A stretch of DNA of 64,000 nt, from the NCBI RefSeq assembly GCF_011742555.1, contig NZ_JAAQQR010000009.1:1-64000 (forward strand), in the 5' to 3' direction. The stretch comes from Luteibacter jiangsuensis (GTDB lineage Bacteria; Pseudomonadota; Gammaproteobacteria; Xanthomonadales; Rhodanobacteraceae). Of the stretch, positions 1 through 9,528 are shown piece after piece. The notes beneath the pieces were generated by a model. It ran no database searches and was not told the origin of the DNA. It saw nothing but the letters and a program-made list of their open reading frames with translations. Within the stretch, counting starts at the first letter, position 1. The number at the start of each line of letters is the position of its first letter. A program made the position numbers and the translations under genes.

Positions 1-119
1 AATACAACGAGGAGCGGCCGAAGAAGGCGTTGGGCGGACTGACTCCCGCCGCCTACGCCGAGCAGCTAAAGTAACCCCCCGGACTCTAATTCGCTCCGCT
101 ACTGAAAGCGGGGGGACGT
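1..119 (+). mobile_element. Right end of an IS3-family insertion sequence (partial)
   Basis: The window opens inside the last codons of an IS3-family transposase. About 45 bases follow its stop codon, with an AAAGCGGGGGGACGTC stretch (about 106-121) that resembles the GC-rich terminal inverted repeat of such elements. The left end lies outside the window, so the exact terminus and any target duplication cannot be fixed. It fits an accessory strip next to tRNA-Thr. Confidence 0.55.
3..74 (+). CDS. IS3-family transposase, C-terminal end only
   Basis: The frame starting at base 3 reads YNEERPKKALGG followed by LTPAAYAEQLK and a TAA stop at 72-74. The N-E-x-R-P-x-x-A-L-G-G-x-T-P signature is the usual C-terminal end of the DDE integrase domain in IS3-family OrfB transposases. 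Only 23 residues are visible because the gene enters from beyond the left edge, so it cannot be told whether it is intact or which IS3 subgroup it belongs to. Confidence 0.7.
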   Translation, partial: YNEERPKKALGGLTPAAYAEQLK

Positions 120-195
120 CGCTGAGATAGCCGAAGCGCCACGTCGTAAGCTTGACGTGCGGCCATACCACTATCCACGCGGAGCGCTTCAGATA

Positions 196-705
196 ATGGA
201 AACTATAGACTGGGCCGTTCAGGGTCTTTGTGGATCTCTGTCAGTCTTTCTACTCATCAATTGGTGGAAGCAAGATCCGCGGATACCAGCCGTAGGCAGG
301 ATTCTCGCCGTGTGCACTATGGCCTCTATCACCATTGGCGTCGCGCTATGGATCGGCTACGTGGCGGGCTCGACGCGCCAGAACTATGCCGACAGGGATA
401 TAGTCGAACGGGAGCGCGATGCCGCAATCGAGGATCTGCGCACGATCTATAGCGATCTGCCTCTTGAGCAGCGTGTTGCGAAGGGTGTCGGCCCACGAAT
501 CCTCGAACAAACGGTGCAGCACCGTGCGGAGCTCAAGCCCTTGGGCATCGGGGTGATCTCGCTTCGGAGCCTCGCAATGATCTTCGGATTCCTTGTCGTG
601 CTTGCGATCGTGACCTCTGTGTCCTTTGGTGCCAAACCCCATTCCGAAGCCGAAGCAAGCTCCAAGCAGAAACGTGACGGCAATAGCAAAGAAGGTTTCG
701 ACTAA
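196..705 (+). CDS. Hypothetical membrane protein with a central coiled segment
   Basis: I do not recognise a family. I chose the ATG at 196 because GGAG lies 11 bases upstream; an in-frame ATG at 157 would add 13 residues. The 169-residue product has two hydrophobic segments near the N-terminus (about residues 5-23 and 33-57), a charged, probably helical stretch rich in E, R and D (about 65-115), a third hydrophobic segment (about 122-143) and a polar Ser/Lys tail. This suggests a small inner-membrane protein with a soluble hairpin. It lies between the IS3 remnant and another orphan gene, so it is probably accessory cargo. Confidence 0.5.
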   Translation: METIDWAVQGLCGSLSVFLLINWWKQDPRIPAVGRILAVCTMASITIGVALWIGYVAGSTRQNYADRDIVERERDAAIEDLRTIYSDLPLEQRVAKGVGPRILEQTVQHRAELKPLGIGVISLRSLAMIFGFLVVLAIVTSVSFGAKPHSEAEASSKQKRDGNSKEGFD

Positions 706-1219
706 CCCGGCCCACTTGTCAGGCGGCCGGCTCGATCCACACGCATTGCTGGGCCATGCGTCCACGATGGAAGTTGTGAAGCAAGATCGCGACCTCGCCG
801 CGAGGCGATTTGCTTCGCCCAGGGGGCCAAATCGCTGATTCGGATGGCTCATTCGTACCGATCCGAATTATGGCGCTCCGTAATGGAGTTCCGCTGCAAT
901 GCGACACCGCCCGGAAGCTGACGGAGCGCCTCGACGGTGATAGTCATGAGGTGCATGCGGACCGGAAACTCGAAAATTTCGGTTTGGGGTACGTCTCGAT
1001 GGCAAGGACCTGCTCGCCACGGACATCGCGGGAAGGCGAGAAACGAAGTATGCGGTAGCGCGTCAGCGACGCCAGAGCGGTTGTGCAGGCCCGGCGACCA
1101 AGGCGGCAAAGAAAACGAGCACGAGAGCGTCGGCGATCATGTCAGGTGCCTCCCGCCGGATAGGCGAAGCCATCCGCGAGGTAAGCTGGGTGCGCGACCG
1201 AACCAACTACGGGGGCTTC
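706..1219. other. 514-base gap without a convincing gene
   Basis: Several short overlapping reading frames cross this stretch on both strands. None has a good ribosome binding site, a recognisable motif or a plausible protein composition. No clear hairpin terminator or REP-like repeat is visible. It may be decayed accessory DNA of the tRNA-linked strip. Confidence 0.4.
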
Positions 1220-1708
1220 ATGAAACTGGACAGGGACGCGCACCGAAAAATGCTTGAGGACGTCGCGGCTTGCTATCCGCACTGGGTGCAATGGGACCTC
1301 GCCGACTTTCCCGGCCTCGACGAGGAGGATGTCGCCGGCAACCTGCTTTATCTTGAGGAGCTTGGCCTGATTAAATCCGGCGTAACGATGGCCCTCAGTG
1401 GCGACTTCATGTGGGGCCCAGGCAAGGCCACCGCAGCTGGACTCGATTTCATCCAGGACGACGGTGGCTACAGCGCGATCTTGGGCACCGTCACGATCAA
1501 GCTCCACGAGGACACCCTAAAGGAACTGATGGCACAGAAGGTTTTGGATTCCGACCTGCCCCAAGCCGATAAGAAGCGATGGACCGATGGGCTTCGAGCG
1601 CTTCCTGCCGACGCCATAAAACATCTGTCTCTGAAGCTGATCGACGTCGGGATGAGCCATGGTCCGGATGGACTTCATTGGCTTGGAAAGTATTTGGGGA
1701 TGTCGTAA
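1220..1708 (+). CDS. Hypothetical protein, possibly winged-helix
   Basis: The 162-residue soluble product starts MKLDRDAHRKMLED. I chose the ATG at 1220 because GGGGG lies just upstream and similar hypothetical proteins, as I recall them, begin with this M-K-L-D-R motif. An upstream ATG at 1139 would add 27 poorly structured residues. The N-terminal half (LEDVAACYP, NLLYLEELGLI, ATAAGLDFI) looks like the helix-helix-wing arrangement of winged-helix proteins. The middle has the run LGTVTIKLHEDTL. Such proteins turn up sporadically in mobile regions. No catalytic residues are evident and no function is assigned. Confidence 0.6.
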   Translation: MKLDRDAHRKMLEDVAACYPHWVQWDLADFPGLDEEDVAGNLLYLEELGLIKSGVTMALSGDFMWGPGKATAAGLDFIQDDGGYSAILGTVTIKLHEDTLKELMAQKVLDSDLPQADKKRWTDGLRALPADAIKHLSLKLIDVGMSHGPDGLHWLGKYLGMS

Positions 1709-1850
1709 TCCATTCGAATACGACATGACCATCGGTGTCCACGGCCTGCGGAAGGGCCGGACAAGCAGAAAACGACCACCGGCGCTTCCGCTCGTCATCC
1801 CCGCTGATTGTGGCCATGTACAGTTCCGGCGGAAAGTGAGCTTTCGCGGA

Positions 1851-1872
1851 CTGTACTCACAACTGTACTCAC
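1851..1872. repeat. Tandem pair of CTGTACTCAC decamers
   Basis: The decamer CTGTACTCAC occurs at 1851-1860 and again at 1863-1872, a 12-base period. On the minus strand the stretch reads in frame as VSTVVSTVRES, a composition I associate with the C-terminal end of some phage integrases, but no integrase domain is present. It lies about 115 bases beyond the 3' end of tRNA-Thr. Confidence 0.4.
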
Positions 1873-1916
1873 ACGCTGAGATGGATGCGCATGAATGGCC
1901 ATGGACGTGTAAGCAC

Positions 1917-1942
1917 AAAAAAACCAGCGTTTCCGCTGGTTT
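1917..1942 (-). terminator. Rho-independent terminator of tRNA-Thr
   Basis: A nine-pair stem (AAACCAGCG at 1921-1929 pairing with CGCTGGTTT at 1934-1942) with a TTTC loop is flanked on its left by an A-run. Read on the minus strand this gives a hairpin followed by a U-tract, 45 bases past the CCA end of the tRNA, so it most likely ends the tRNA transcript. Confidence 0.75.
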
Positions 1943-1986
1943 AGTTGCTTCCGTTGGACTCGTGTGGACGCCCTTGGACTAGTTCG

Positions 1987-2062
1987 TGGTGCCGGAAATA
2001 GGAATCGAACCTACGACCTCATCATTACGAATGACGCGCTCTACCAACTGAGCTATTCCGGC
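1987..2062 (-). tRNA. tRNA-Thr (anticodon CGT)
   Basis: The minus strand folds into a full cloverleaf of 76 bases including an encoded CCA. The acceptor stem is GCCGGAA with TTCCGGC, the D arm carries AGTTGGTAGA, and the T arm carries GTAGG-TTCGATT-CCTAT. The anticodon loop TTCGTAA places CGT at positions 34-36, which reads the threonine codon ACG. Its 3' end faces the accessory strip at 1-1986, the usual side for integration into a tRNA gene. Confidence 0.95.
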
Positions 2063-2072
2063 GAGAAGCGGA

Positions 2073-2101
2073 ATTCTAGGGGACCGGGCCGCGGGGCGCA
2101 A
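2073..2101 (-). promoter_or_regulatory. Sigma-70 type promoter for tRNA-Thr
   Basis: On the minus strand TTGCGC (2101-2096) and TAGAAT (2078-2073) are separated by 17 bases, and the -10 lies about 10 bases before the tRNA 5' end. Each hexamer matches four or five consensus positions. The -35 overlaps a weak hairpin (AAGGG/CCCTT, near 2105-2118) that follows the ispH stop codon. Confidence 0.55.
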
Positions 2102-2135
2102 GAAGGGTCGCCCTTTTCCGCGCCATACGGCGTCC

Positions 2136-3077
2136 CTAGCCGGCCATGCGCAGTTCCTTCGGCAGCGCGAAGGTGATGTTCTCGGCCTCGCCGTCCAGTT
2201 CGCGGACGGTGCCGGAGCCCCAGGATTGCAGGCGGGCGATGACCTCCTGCACCAGTTTCTCGGGCGCGGAAGCGCCGGCAGTGACGCCGATGCGGGACTT
2301 GCCTTCGAGCCAGCTGCGCTCGATGTGTTCGGCGCCGTCGATGAGGTAGGAGGTGACGCCCTGCTTCTCGGCCAGTTCCTTCAGACGGTTCGAGTTGGAG
2401 CTGTTGACCGAACCGACGACGAGCACCAGGTCCACTGCATCGGCGAGGCGGCGGACGGCGTCCTGGCGGTTCTGCGTGGCGTAGCAGATGTCGTCCTTGC
2501 GCGGCCCCTCGATGGTGGCGAACTTCGTCCGCAGCGCGCCGATGATGGCGATGGTGTCGTCCACCGAGAGCGTGGTCTGGGTGACGAAGGCCAGCTTGCC
2601 GGGCTGCTTCGGCTCCAGGGCCGCGACGTCCTCCACCGATTCCACGAGGTAGATGTTGCCGCTGTTGGCGGGGTTCCACTGGCCCATGGTGCCTTCCACT
2701 TCCGGATGGCCGGCGTGGCCGATCAGCACCACGTCGTGGCCGGCACGGCCGAGGCGCGCAACCTCCATGTGCACCTTGGTCACCAGCGGGCAGGTGGCAT
2801 CGAACACGTTGAGTCCGCGGCGGTCGGCCTCCTCGCGCACGGCCTTGGGCACGCCGTGCGCGCTGAAGATCACGGTGGAGCCATCGGGCACTTCGTGCAG
2901 TTCCTCGACGAACACCGCACCGTCGGCGCGCAGGCGCTCCACGACATAGCGGTTGTGCACCACTTCGTGGCGCACGTAGATGGGCGCGCCGTACGACTCG
3001 AGCGCCCTCTCCACGATGGCGATGGCGCGGTCGACGCCGGCGCAGAATCCGCGGGGGTTGGCGAGGATGATGTCCAA
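2136..3077 (-). CDS. ispH: 4-hydroxy-3-methylbut-2-enyl diphosphate reductase
   Basis: Last enzyme of the MEP isoprenoid pathway: a cytosolic iron-sulfur protein that converts HMBPP to IPP and DMAPP. The three cluster cysteines are visible at C12 (GFCAGV), C96 (DATCPL) and C198 (DDICYA). Substrate-binding histidines lie at H41, H74 and H124, and the acid E126 is in GHPEVEG. The product is 313 residues, the usual length. The start is taken as TTG at 3077, giving [11 protein letters not shown], the standard N-terminus, with GAGG six bases upstream. Frames starting further upstream run into a REP-like repeat. It is the last gene of the ribF-ileS-lspA-ispH series. Confidence 0.95.
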   Translation of the reverse strand: MDIILANPRGFCAGVDRAIAIVERALESYGAPIYVRHEVVHNRYVVERLRADGAVFVEELHEVPDGSTVIFSAHGVPKAVREEADRRGLNVFDATCPLVTKVHMEVARLGRAGHDVVLIGHAGHPEVEGTMGQWNPANSGNIYLVESVEDVAALEPKQPGKLAFVTQTTLSVDDTIAIIGALRTKFATIEGPRKDDICYATQNRQDAVRRLADAVDLVLVVGSVNSSNSNRLKELAEKQGVTSYLIDGAEHIERSWLEGKSRIGVTAGASAPEKLVQEVIARLQSWGSGTVRELDGEAENITFALPKELRMAG

Positions 3078-3171
3078 GGGGAACCTCGGGGCCGCAGGGG
3101 GCCGTGATAGCGGGCTGGCGCCTTCTGGGCGCGGAACAGGGGGATTATCGCACGACCCGTCGGCTAGGGCC

Positions 3172-3251
3172 TGTGGGAGCCGCTTCAGCGGCGATATGTG
3201 GTCGCGAGGGTGCCCGCTGCCGCGGGATCGCCGGCAAAGCCGGCTCCCACA
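3172..3251. repeat. REP-like inverted repeat, copy 1
   Basis: About 80 bases open with TGTGGGAGCCGCTTCAGCGG and close with CCGGCAAAGCCGGCTCCCAC. Each arm contains its own short palindrome and the outer GTGGGAGCC/GGCTCCCAC ends pair with each other. It fills the gap between lspA and ispH. The same unit recurs near 9529, 10163, 12357, 16676 and 19106. Confidence 0.85.
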
Positions 3252-3285
3252 ACGAGCCGCGGCCATCCACTCCGCGCAGGAGCGA

Positions 3286-3786
3286 TCAGGCCTCGGACTT
3301 GTGGCCGCCGAACATGCTGAACAGCACCAGCGCCACGGCGCCCACGCTGATCGCCGAATCGGCGACGTTGAACACCGGGAAGGGGTAGCTGCCCAGGAAC
3401 ACCTGGATGAAATCGGTGACCTTGGCCGCGTGCAGCCGGTCGATCACGTTGCCCAGGGCGCCGCCGAGGATGAGGGCCAGGGGCGCGGCCGTGCGCCAGT
3501 CGGCACGCGGGGTGCGCGACAGCCAGACGCCAAGCGTGGCGCTCACGCCCACGGCCAGCAGCACGAAGAACCAGCGCTGCCATCCGGCGCTGTCGGCGAG
3601 GAAGCTGAAGGCCGCGCCGGTATTGAAGGTGAGCGTCCAGTTGAGGATGCCCGGGATCACCGGATGCGGCGTCTCCGCCGGCTGCAGGGCCGTGAGCGCC
3701 CACCACTTGGTCAGCTGGTCGAGGGCGATCATGGCGGCGGCGAGCCAGAGCCAGGAGAGTGCGTTCGGTTTCGGGCGTGCGGTCAT
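3286..3786 (-). CDS. lspA: Lipoprotein signal peptidase (signal peptidase II)
   Basis: Inner-membrane aspartyl protease that cleaves the signal peptide of prolipoproteins after Lgt modification. The 166-residue product has four hydrophobic segments and both catalytic aspartates: D116 in GNVIDRL and D143 in FNVADSAI. The conserved N-terminal DQLTKWW motif is also present. I use the ATG at 3786 (MTARPKP); an ATG at 3798 would add MAFR. Neither has a good Shine-Dalgarno sequence. A terminator hairpin at 3807-3833 sits directly upstream, between ileS and this gene, which is unusual inside a conserved operon. Confidence 0.93.
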   Translation of the reverse strand: MTARPKPNALSWLWLAAAMIALDQLTKWWALTALQPAETPHPVIPGILNWTLTFNTGAAFSFLADSAGWQRWFFVLLAVGVSATLGVWLSRTPRADWRTAAPLALILGGALGNVIDRLHAAKVTDFIQVFLGSYPFPVFNVADSAISVGAVALVLFSMFGGHKSEA

Positions 3787-3806
3787 TCGGAAAGCCATGG
3801 GTGACG

Positions 3807-3833
3807 AAAAACCCGTGCCGTGAACGGCACGGG
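3807..3833 (-). terminator. Hairpin terminator between ileS and lspA
   Basis: CCCGTGCCG (3812-3820) pairs perfectly with CGGCACGGG (3825-3833) around a TGAA loop. On the minus strand it is followed by a five-U tract. It follows the ileS stop by 20 bases and ends only about 10-20 bases before the lspA start, so it may limit readthrough or shape translation of lspA. Confidence 0.75.
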
Positions 3834-3853
3834 TGCTTGCGGATATCGGCCGG

Positions 3854-6712
3854 TCAGAAGTAGCGGCGGTCCTCGCCCTGCCCCGTCACGTTCTCCACGC
3901 AGCGGCCGCAGATCTCCGGATGCGCCGGGTCCACGCCGACGTCGGGGCGATGGTGCCAGCAGCGCACGCACTTCACTGCCTCGCTCACCGCCGCGGACAC
4001 GTAGACCTCGGCCCCGTCGAGCTCCACGCGCTCCGCCGTGGCTGGACGACCGTCCAGCGGCGCGAGCGTCACGTCCGACGTGATGAAGAAGAAGCGCAGT
4101 TCCGGAGCGGACTCAGCCAGGGCCGCCTGGGTGGCGGTATTGGCGTGGATGGTGAGCGTGGCGTCGAGCGACGCGCCGATCTGGCCAGCCTTGCGCATGC
4201 CCTCGAGCACGCGGGATGCCGTCTCGCGAATGGCGAGCAACGTGGCCCACCAGCCACGGGTATCGCCGTCCTGGCGCACATCGAGGCCTTCGTAGAAGGT
4301 CTCGAACAGCACCGACTCGTCGCGCCGGCCCGGCATGGCCGCCCAGGCTTCCTCGGCGGTGAAGCTGACGATGGGCGCCAGCCAGCGCAGCAGCGCCTCG
4401 AGGATGCGGTACATCGCGCTCTGCGCGCTGCGCCGGCCCAGGCTGTCGGTGGGCATCGTGTAGAGGCGGTCTTTCGTGATGTCGAGGTACAACGCGCCCA
4501 GTTCGTTCGTGCAGAAGTTCTGCACGCGCTGCACGATCTCGGGGAAGTCGTAACGCTCGTACGCCGCGACGATGGCGGCCTGCACATCGGCCGCCTGCTG
4601 CACCGCCCAGCGGTCGAGGTCGAGACAGGCGTCGGTGGCGATCAGGTGCTTGTCCGGATCGAAACCGTCCAGGTTGCCGAGCAGGAAGCGCGCGGTGTTG
4701 CGAATACGCCGGTAGGTGTCCGCCACGCGCTTCAGGATCTCGTCCGAGAGCGACATCTCGTTGCGGTAATCGGTGGAGCAGATCCACAGACGCAGGATGT
4801 CCGCGCCGAGGGTCTTCATGATGTCCTGCGGCTCGATGCCGTTGCCCAGCGACTTGGACATCTTGCGGCCCTGCGCGTCCACGGTGAAGCCGTGGGTCAG
4901 CACGTGGTCGTAAGGCGCCCGGCCATGGATGGCGGCCGACGTCAGCAGCGAGGACTGGAACCAGCCGCGATGCTGGTCCGAACCCTCCAGGTACATCAAC
5001 TTGTATTCGCCGGCGTCACCGGCCTGCAGTTCCGGACGCGCGCCCACCACCGCGAAGTGGCTGACACCCGAGTCGAACCAGACGTCGAGGACGTCGGTCA
5101 CCTTTTCGTAGCGGTCGGCATCGTCGCCGAGGAGCTCGCGCGGATCGAGGGTGAACCAGCAGTCGATGCCTTCGAGGGCCACTTTCCGCGCCACCTTCTC
5201 CATCAACTCGACGCTGTCCGGATGCGGCTCGTGCGTGTCCTTGTCGATGAACAGGGTGATGGGCACGCCCCAGGTGCGCTGGCGCGAGATGCACCAGTCG
5301 GGGCGGCCTTCGACCATGCCGGCGATGCGCTCCTCGCCCCAGCCCGGCACCCAGCGCACGGCCTTGATCGAAGTGAGCGCGGTGCGGCGCAGGTCGGCCT
5401 GCTCCATGCCGATGAACCACTGCGGCGTGGCGCGGAAGATCACCGGCGTCTTGTGCCGCCAGCAGTGCGGATAGCTGTGCGTGAGCTTCGCCGAGGCGAG
5501 CAGCGCGCCGCGATCGCGGAGCAGGTCGACGATCTGGTCGTTGGCCTTCCAGATGTGCACGCCGGCGAAGGAGACATCGCCTGCCAGCGGCAGGTCGGCG
5601 CGATAGACACCCCGGCCGTCCACGTAATTGAGCGTGCCGATACCGTAGTTCTGGCCCACGGCGAAGTCTTCCGCGCCGTGATCGGGCGCGGTATGCACGG
5701 CACCGGTACCGTCCTCGTCCGACACGTGGTCGCCGAGGATGATGGGCACGTGCTTGTCATAGAACGGATGACGCAGCGGCTGGTTCTCCAGCACGGCGCC
5801 CTGTACGCGGCCGAGCACGTTCACCGCATCCACGCCGTAACGCGAAAGCGCCTTTTCCGCGAGCGCCGCGGCGACCACCAGCAGCAGCGGCTTGCCATTG
5901 CGCGACGGGCCTTCCACGAGGACGTATTCGATCTCGCCGCCGAGCGACACGGCCTGGCTGGACGGCAGCGTCCACGGCGTGGTGGTCCAGATGGGCACGG
6001 CGATGGCCGCGTCGCCGGCGGCGATGCCGAACAGCGCGCCGAAGGACACCGGGTCGACGGCGTCGTACGCCACGTCCACGGCCGGCGAGGTCTTGTCGGC
6101 GTATTCGATCTCCGCCTCGGCGAGCGCCGAGCCGCAGTCGAAGCACCAGTAGACGGGCTTGGCGCCGCGCACCACGTGGCCGTTCGCCACGATGCGCGCC
6201 AGCGCGCGGATCATGTCGGCCTCATAGGTGAAGTCGAGCGTGCGATACGGCTTTTCCCAGTCGCCCAGCACGCCCAGGCGCTTGAAGTCGGCGCGCTGGA
6301 GGTCGATCTGCGCCATCGCGTATTCGCGGCACTTCTGCCGGAATTCCGCGGCGTTGAGCTTGTCGCCCGCCTTGCCGAACTTCTTCTCGATGGCGATCTC
6401 GATGGGAAGGCCGTGGCAATCCCAGCCCGGCACGTAAGGCGCGCGGTAGCCGGCCATCAGCTTCGACTTGACCACCACGTCCTTCAGCACCTTGTTGACC
6501 GCATGGCCGAGGTGGATCGCGCCGTTCGCGTAGGGCGGGCCGTCGTGCAGCACGAAAACCTTGTCGCGCCCGGCGGTGCGTTCCTGGATCTGCGCATAGC
6601 GGCCCACGCGCTCCCAGGTGGCCAGCCAGCCCGGCTCGCGCTTGGGCAGGTCGCCACGCATCGGGAAATCCGTCTGCGGCAGGTTGATGGTGTTCTTGTA
6701 ATCCTGGGTCAT
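3854..6712 (-). CDS. ileS: Isoleucyl-tRNA synthetase
   Basis: Class I aminoacyl-tRNA synthetase that charges tRNA-Ile and edits misactivated valine. The 952-residue protein shows the HLGH signature at 67-70 (after PPYANGAI), KMSKS at 617-621, and a C-terminal zinc site formed by C915, C918, C935 and C938 (CVRCW...CGRC). The length and zinc finger are typical of the bacterial type. The start ATG overlaps the ribF stop as ATGA, which indicates translational coupling in the ribF-ileS-lspA-ispH series. Confidence 0.97.
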   Translation of the reverse strand: MTQDYKNTINLPQTDFPMRGDLPKREPGWLATWERVGRYAQIQERTAGRDKVFVLHDGPPYANGAIHLGHAVNKVLKDVVVKSKLMAGYRAPYVPGWDCHGLPIEIAIEKKFGKAGDKLNAAEFRQKCREYAMAQIDLQRADFKRLGVLGDWEKPYRTLDFTYEADMIRALARIVANGHVVRGAKPVYWCFDCGSALAEAEIEYADKTSPAVDVAYDAVDPVSFGALFGIAAGDAAIAVPIWTTTPWTLPSSQAVSLGGEIEYVLVEGPSRNGKPLLLVVAAALAEKALSRYGVDAVNVLGRVQGAVLENQPLRHPFYDKHVPIILGDHVSDEDGTGAVHTAPDHGAEDFAVGQNYGIGTLNYVDGRGVYRADLPLAGDVSFAGVHIWKANDQIVDLLRDRGALLASAKLTHSYPHCWRHKTPVIFRATPQWFIGMEQADLRRTALTSIKAVRWVPGWGEERIAGMVEGRPDWCISRQRTWGVPITLFIDKDTHEPHPDSVELMEKVARKVALEGIDCWFTLDPRELLGDDADRYEKVTDVLDVWFDSGVSHFAVVGARPELQAGDAGEYKLMYLEGSDQHRGWFQSSLLTSAAIHGRAPYDHVLTHGFTVDAQGRKMSKSLGNGIEPQDIMKTLGADILRLWICSTDYRNEMSLSDEILKRVADTYRRIRNTARFLLGNLDGFDPDKHLIATDACLDLDRWAVQQAADVQAAIVAAYERYDFPEIVQRVQNFCTNELGALYLDITKDRLYTMPTDSLGRRSAQSAMYRILEALLRWLAPIVSFTAEEAWAAMPGRRDESVLFETFYEGLDVRQDGDTRGWWATLLAIRETASRVLEGMRKAGQIGASLDATLTIHANTATQAALAESAPELRFFFITSDVTLAPLDGRPATAERVELDGAEVYVSAAVSEAVKCVRCWHHRPDVGVDPAHPEICGRCVENVTGQGEDRRYF

Positions 6713-7704
6713 CGCTCGGAACCGTGGAAAGGGGCACGCTGTTCTTGTGGGTACTCGACAAGTATGGGGTTCATCCCAAGGGCCTGTCGGGCGGCGACCT
6801 CGTCCTGGCGCATCTGTGCGGTCAGGGCGTCGAGGCCGTCGAATTTTTCTTCGTCGCGCAACTTCCGCACGAACTCCACACCGATACGCTGGCCGTAAAG
6901 GTCGCCGGAGAAATCGAACAGGTGCGCCTCCAGCAGCGGCTCGCGCACCTCGTTCACCGTGGGGCGGAAGCCGAGGCTCGCCACGCCCGGCCAGCTGCAG
7001 GGGCCGTCGCCGATGCCGATCCGCACCGCGAAGATGCCCAGGATCGGGCTGACCCGATCGCCGAGGTGCACATTGGCCGTGGGGTAACCCAGCGTGCGGC
7101 CAAGCTGCTTGCCGCGCTCGACGTGGCCGTCGATGACGAAGGGCCGGCCCAGCAGGCGAGTGGCGCCGGCGAAGTCGCCTTCGGCCAGCAAGGTGCGCAC
7201 GCGGGACGACGAGACGCGCTCGCCGTCGACGATTACCGGCGGCACCGCATGGGCGGTGAAGCCCAGTTCGGGCCCCATTGCCTGCAGCAGCGCGAAATCG
7301 CCGCCACGACGGTGACCGAAGCGGAAATCCTCGCCCACCCAGACCTCACGGGCGGCCATGCGCCCGACGATCACCTTGCGCACGAAGTCTTCCGCTGACA
7401 TCTCGGTGAGCGCGCGGTCGAAGCGCAGCGACAGCAGTTCGCGGATGCCCGCCGCCGTCATGCCCTCGGCCTTCTCGCGCATGCCGGAGAGCCGCGGAAC
7501 GGGCTCCTTCGAGAAATAGGCGCGGGGAAGCGGATCGAAGCTGATCACCGCGGGCACCAGCCCGGCGGCTTCGGCGCGGCGGCGCACCTCGGAAAGGATC
7601 GCCTGATGCCCCAGGTGCAGCCCGTCGAAAGCGCCGATGGCGATAATGCTGCCGACGGGCGTGAGGCAAGGTCCGTCGACGTCGCGATGGAGTCGCAGCG
7701 TCAT
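6709..7704 (-). CDS. ribF: Bifunctional riboflavin kinase / FMN adenylyltransferase
   Basis: Makes FMN from riboflavin and then FAD. The N-terminal nucleotidyltransferase domain carries [11 protein letters not shown] at about 24-34. The C-terminal flavokinase domain carries the [11 protein letters not shown] motif and [10 protein letters not shown]. The protein is 331 residues, as usual. The start is ATG at 7704 (MTLRLHRDV), the standard N-terminus; the frame stays open upstream but without homologous character. A TATACT hexamer on the minus strand (7754-7749) could be its -10, with no clear -35. Its stop overlaps ileS by 4 nt. Confidence 0.95.
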   Translation of the reverse strand: MTLRLHRDVDGPCLTPVGSIIAIGAFDGLHLGHQAILSEVRRRAEAAGLVPAVISFDPLPRAYFSKEPVPRLSGMREKAEGMTAAGIRELLSLRFDRALTEMSAEDFVRKVIVGRMAAREVWVGEDFRFGHRRGGDFALLQAMGPELGFTAHAVPPVIVDGERVSSSRVRTLLAEGDFAGATRLLGRPFVIDGHVERGKQLGRTLGYPTANVHLGDRVSPILGIFAVRIGIGDGPCSWPGVASLGFRPTVNEVREPLLEAHLFDFSGDLYGQRIGVEFVRKLRDEEKFDGLDALTAQMRQDEVAARQALGMNPILVEYPQEQRAPFHGSER

Positions 7705-7780
7705 GCCGGGGCGCCCTGGAGTCGATGCGGATTGAAAGCCATCGGGCCAGTATAGCGGCCCCTGTGCCCGCTGCGGACCG

Positions 7781-9388
7781 TCAGTGGGCGCGCAGATCGC
7801 GCAAGCGGAAGCCGAGCGCGAACAGGGTAGCGAGGTAAGCGCCGCCACCGGCGCACACCAGCACTGCCAGCCGCCACACCCGCTCCCACTTCTCCACGCC
7901 GCTCCAGTCCGGCCACACGTACAACCCGGCCAGGAGCACCGCCACCATCACGCCACAGGCAACGGCGAGGCGAACGAGATGCTTGCCCCACCCCGGCTGG
8001 CGCGCGTACACGCCCGCCTTGCCCAGCCAGCGCCAGAGCAGCAGCAGGTTGAGGTAGCTCGCCAGCGCACTGGCCATGCCCAGGGCCATGTGCAGGCCCG
8101 GAATCGTGGCGATCGCCGCCATCCATGACCCCGCCTTCTGCGCGGGCGTGGCCCAGAGGAAGAACAACAGTGCCAGGAAGGCCACGTTGAACACCATGTT
8201 TGCCACCAGCGACGCCACGCCGGCACGCACGGGGGTCTTCGTGTCCTTGCGTGCATAGAACGCCGGCAGGACGACCTTCACCAGCGCGAACGCCGGCAGG
8301 CCGAAGCTCAGTGCCGAGATGGACAACGATGCCATCTTCGTGTCGAAGGCGGTGAAACGGCCGTGCTGGAAGATCGTGGCCACGAGCGGCACGGACAGGA
8401 TCATCAGGGCGAACATCGCCGGCACGGCGATCAGCAAGGCGGTACGCAGGCCCCAGTCGAGCGCCCGCGAGAAACCCTCCTTGTCCGTGGCCACATGGTG
8501 GCGCGACAGCGACGGCAGGATCACTGTGCCCAGGGCCACGCCGAACACGCCCAGGGGAAGTTCGAGGAAACGGTCGGCCTGCGACAGCCAGCTCTGCGAG
8601 CCGGCGATCAGCAAGGATGCGATGACCGTATCCAGCAGCAGGTTGATCTGGGCCACCGACGAGCCGAACAGCGTCGGCACCATCAGCGTCATGATCCGGC
8701 GCACGTCGGGCGAACTCCAACCCCAGCGCGGCAATGTCAGCAGATCGAGGCTGCGCAGCGCGGGCAACTGGAAGGCCAGCTGCAGTGCGCCGGCCAGCAG
8801 GATCGCCCAGCCCATGGCCATGATCGGCGTATGGAGCCGCGGCGCGAGCCACAGGGCGCCGGCGATCATGCACAGGTTGAGGATGACGGGCGTCAGGGCG
8901 GGAAGGCCAAAGCGGTGGAAACTGTTGAGCGCCCCGCCCGACAGCGCGGTGAGCGACACGAACAGAAGGAACGGGAAGGTCAGCCGCAGCAAGTCCACGG
9001 TGAGCTCGAACTTGTCGGGCGCTTCGATGGCACCCGGCGAGAACAGCGCCGTGACCTGGGGCGCGAAGATCACCCCCAGCGCCACCACCACCAGGAGCAC
9101 GCCGCCGAGCGTGCCCGAGGTGAGCGACATCAGCCGCTTCAGGTCCGCATGCGGCCGGGTTTCCTTCACCTCGGTGAATACCGGCACGAAGGCCGTGGAG
9201 AACGAGCCTTCGGCGAACAGGCGGCGCATGAAATTGGGGATGCGGAAGGCCACCCAGAACGCGTCGGTGGCCGCATTGGCGCCGAAGGAGGCGTTGATCG
9301 CCATGTCGCGCACCAGCCCGAGCACGCGCGAAACCATGGTCATGCCGCTGAAGCTGAGCACGCCGCGTAGGAGACTGGGGGTTTTCAT
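7781..9388 (-). CDS. murJ: Lipid II flippase MurJ
   Basis: Inner-membrane protein of the MOP superfamily that flips lipid II for peptidoglycan synthesis. The 535-residue product is almost wholly hydrophobic, consistent with 14 transmembrane helices. It has family landmarks such as the N-terminal SRVLGLVRD, IPNFMRRLFAEGSF and SWLSQADRFLELPLG. It lies 76 bases downstream of and in the same direction as the ribF operon, so it is transcribed ahead of ribF and may read into it. Divergent from rpsT. Confidence 0.95.
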   Translation of the reverse strand: MKTPSLLRGVLSFSGMTMVSRVLGLVRDMAINASFGANAATDAFWVAFRIPNFMRRLFAEGSFSTAFVPVFTEVKETRPHADLKRLMSLTSGTLGGVLLVVVALGVIFAPQVTALFSPGAIEAPDKFELTVDLLRLTFPFLLFVSLTALSGGALNSFHRFGLPALTPVILNLCMIAGALWLAPRLHTPIMAMGWAILLAGALQLAFQLPALRSLDLLTLPRWGWSSPDVRRIMTLMVPTLFGSSVAQINLLLDTVIASLLIAGSQSWLSQADRFLELPLGVFGVALGTVILPSLSRHHVATDKEGFSRALDWGLRTALLIAVPAMFALMILSVPLVATIFQHGRFTAFDTKMASLSISALSFGLPAFALVKVVLPAFYARKDTKTPVRAGVASLVANMVFNVAFLALLFFLWATPAQKAGSWMAAIATIPGLHMALGMASALASYLNLLLLWRWLGKAGVYARQPGWGKHLVRLAVACGVMVAVLLAGLYVWPDWSGVEKWERVWRLAVLVCAGGGAYLATLFALGFRLRDLRAH

Positions 9389-9528
9389 CCGGTAGAAAGA
9401 GCCTGCCGCAAACCCCTAGTTTGACAGCCGTGACGGGCCGGAGGACAGTCTGTCATCTGGCGATTTGCGGGCCACGGCAGCCCGGGCAAGCCACGCTGCA
9501 GCAGCCCGCCGCGAGGGCAAGACGCTCC

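Noticed and set aside
1845-1918. Phage integrase gene
   Set aside because: Only an integrase-like C-terminal phrase (VSTVVSTVRES) is seen; no catalytic R-H-R-Y residues or full-length frame are present.
1964-2176. 70-codon frame MDALGLVRGAGNRNRTYDL...
   Set aside because: It is the antisense translation of tRNA-Thr, a common false gene.
3833-6898. 1021-codon open frame on the plus strand
   Set aside because: It is the antisense shadow of ileS; composition is Arg/His/Val-rich with no motifs, while the minus strand carries all IleS signatures.
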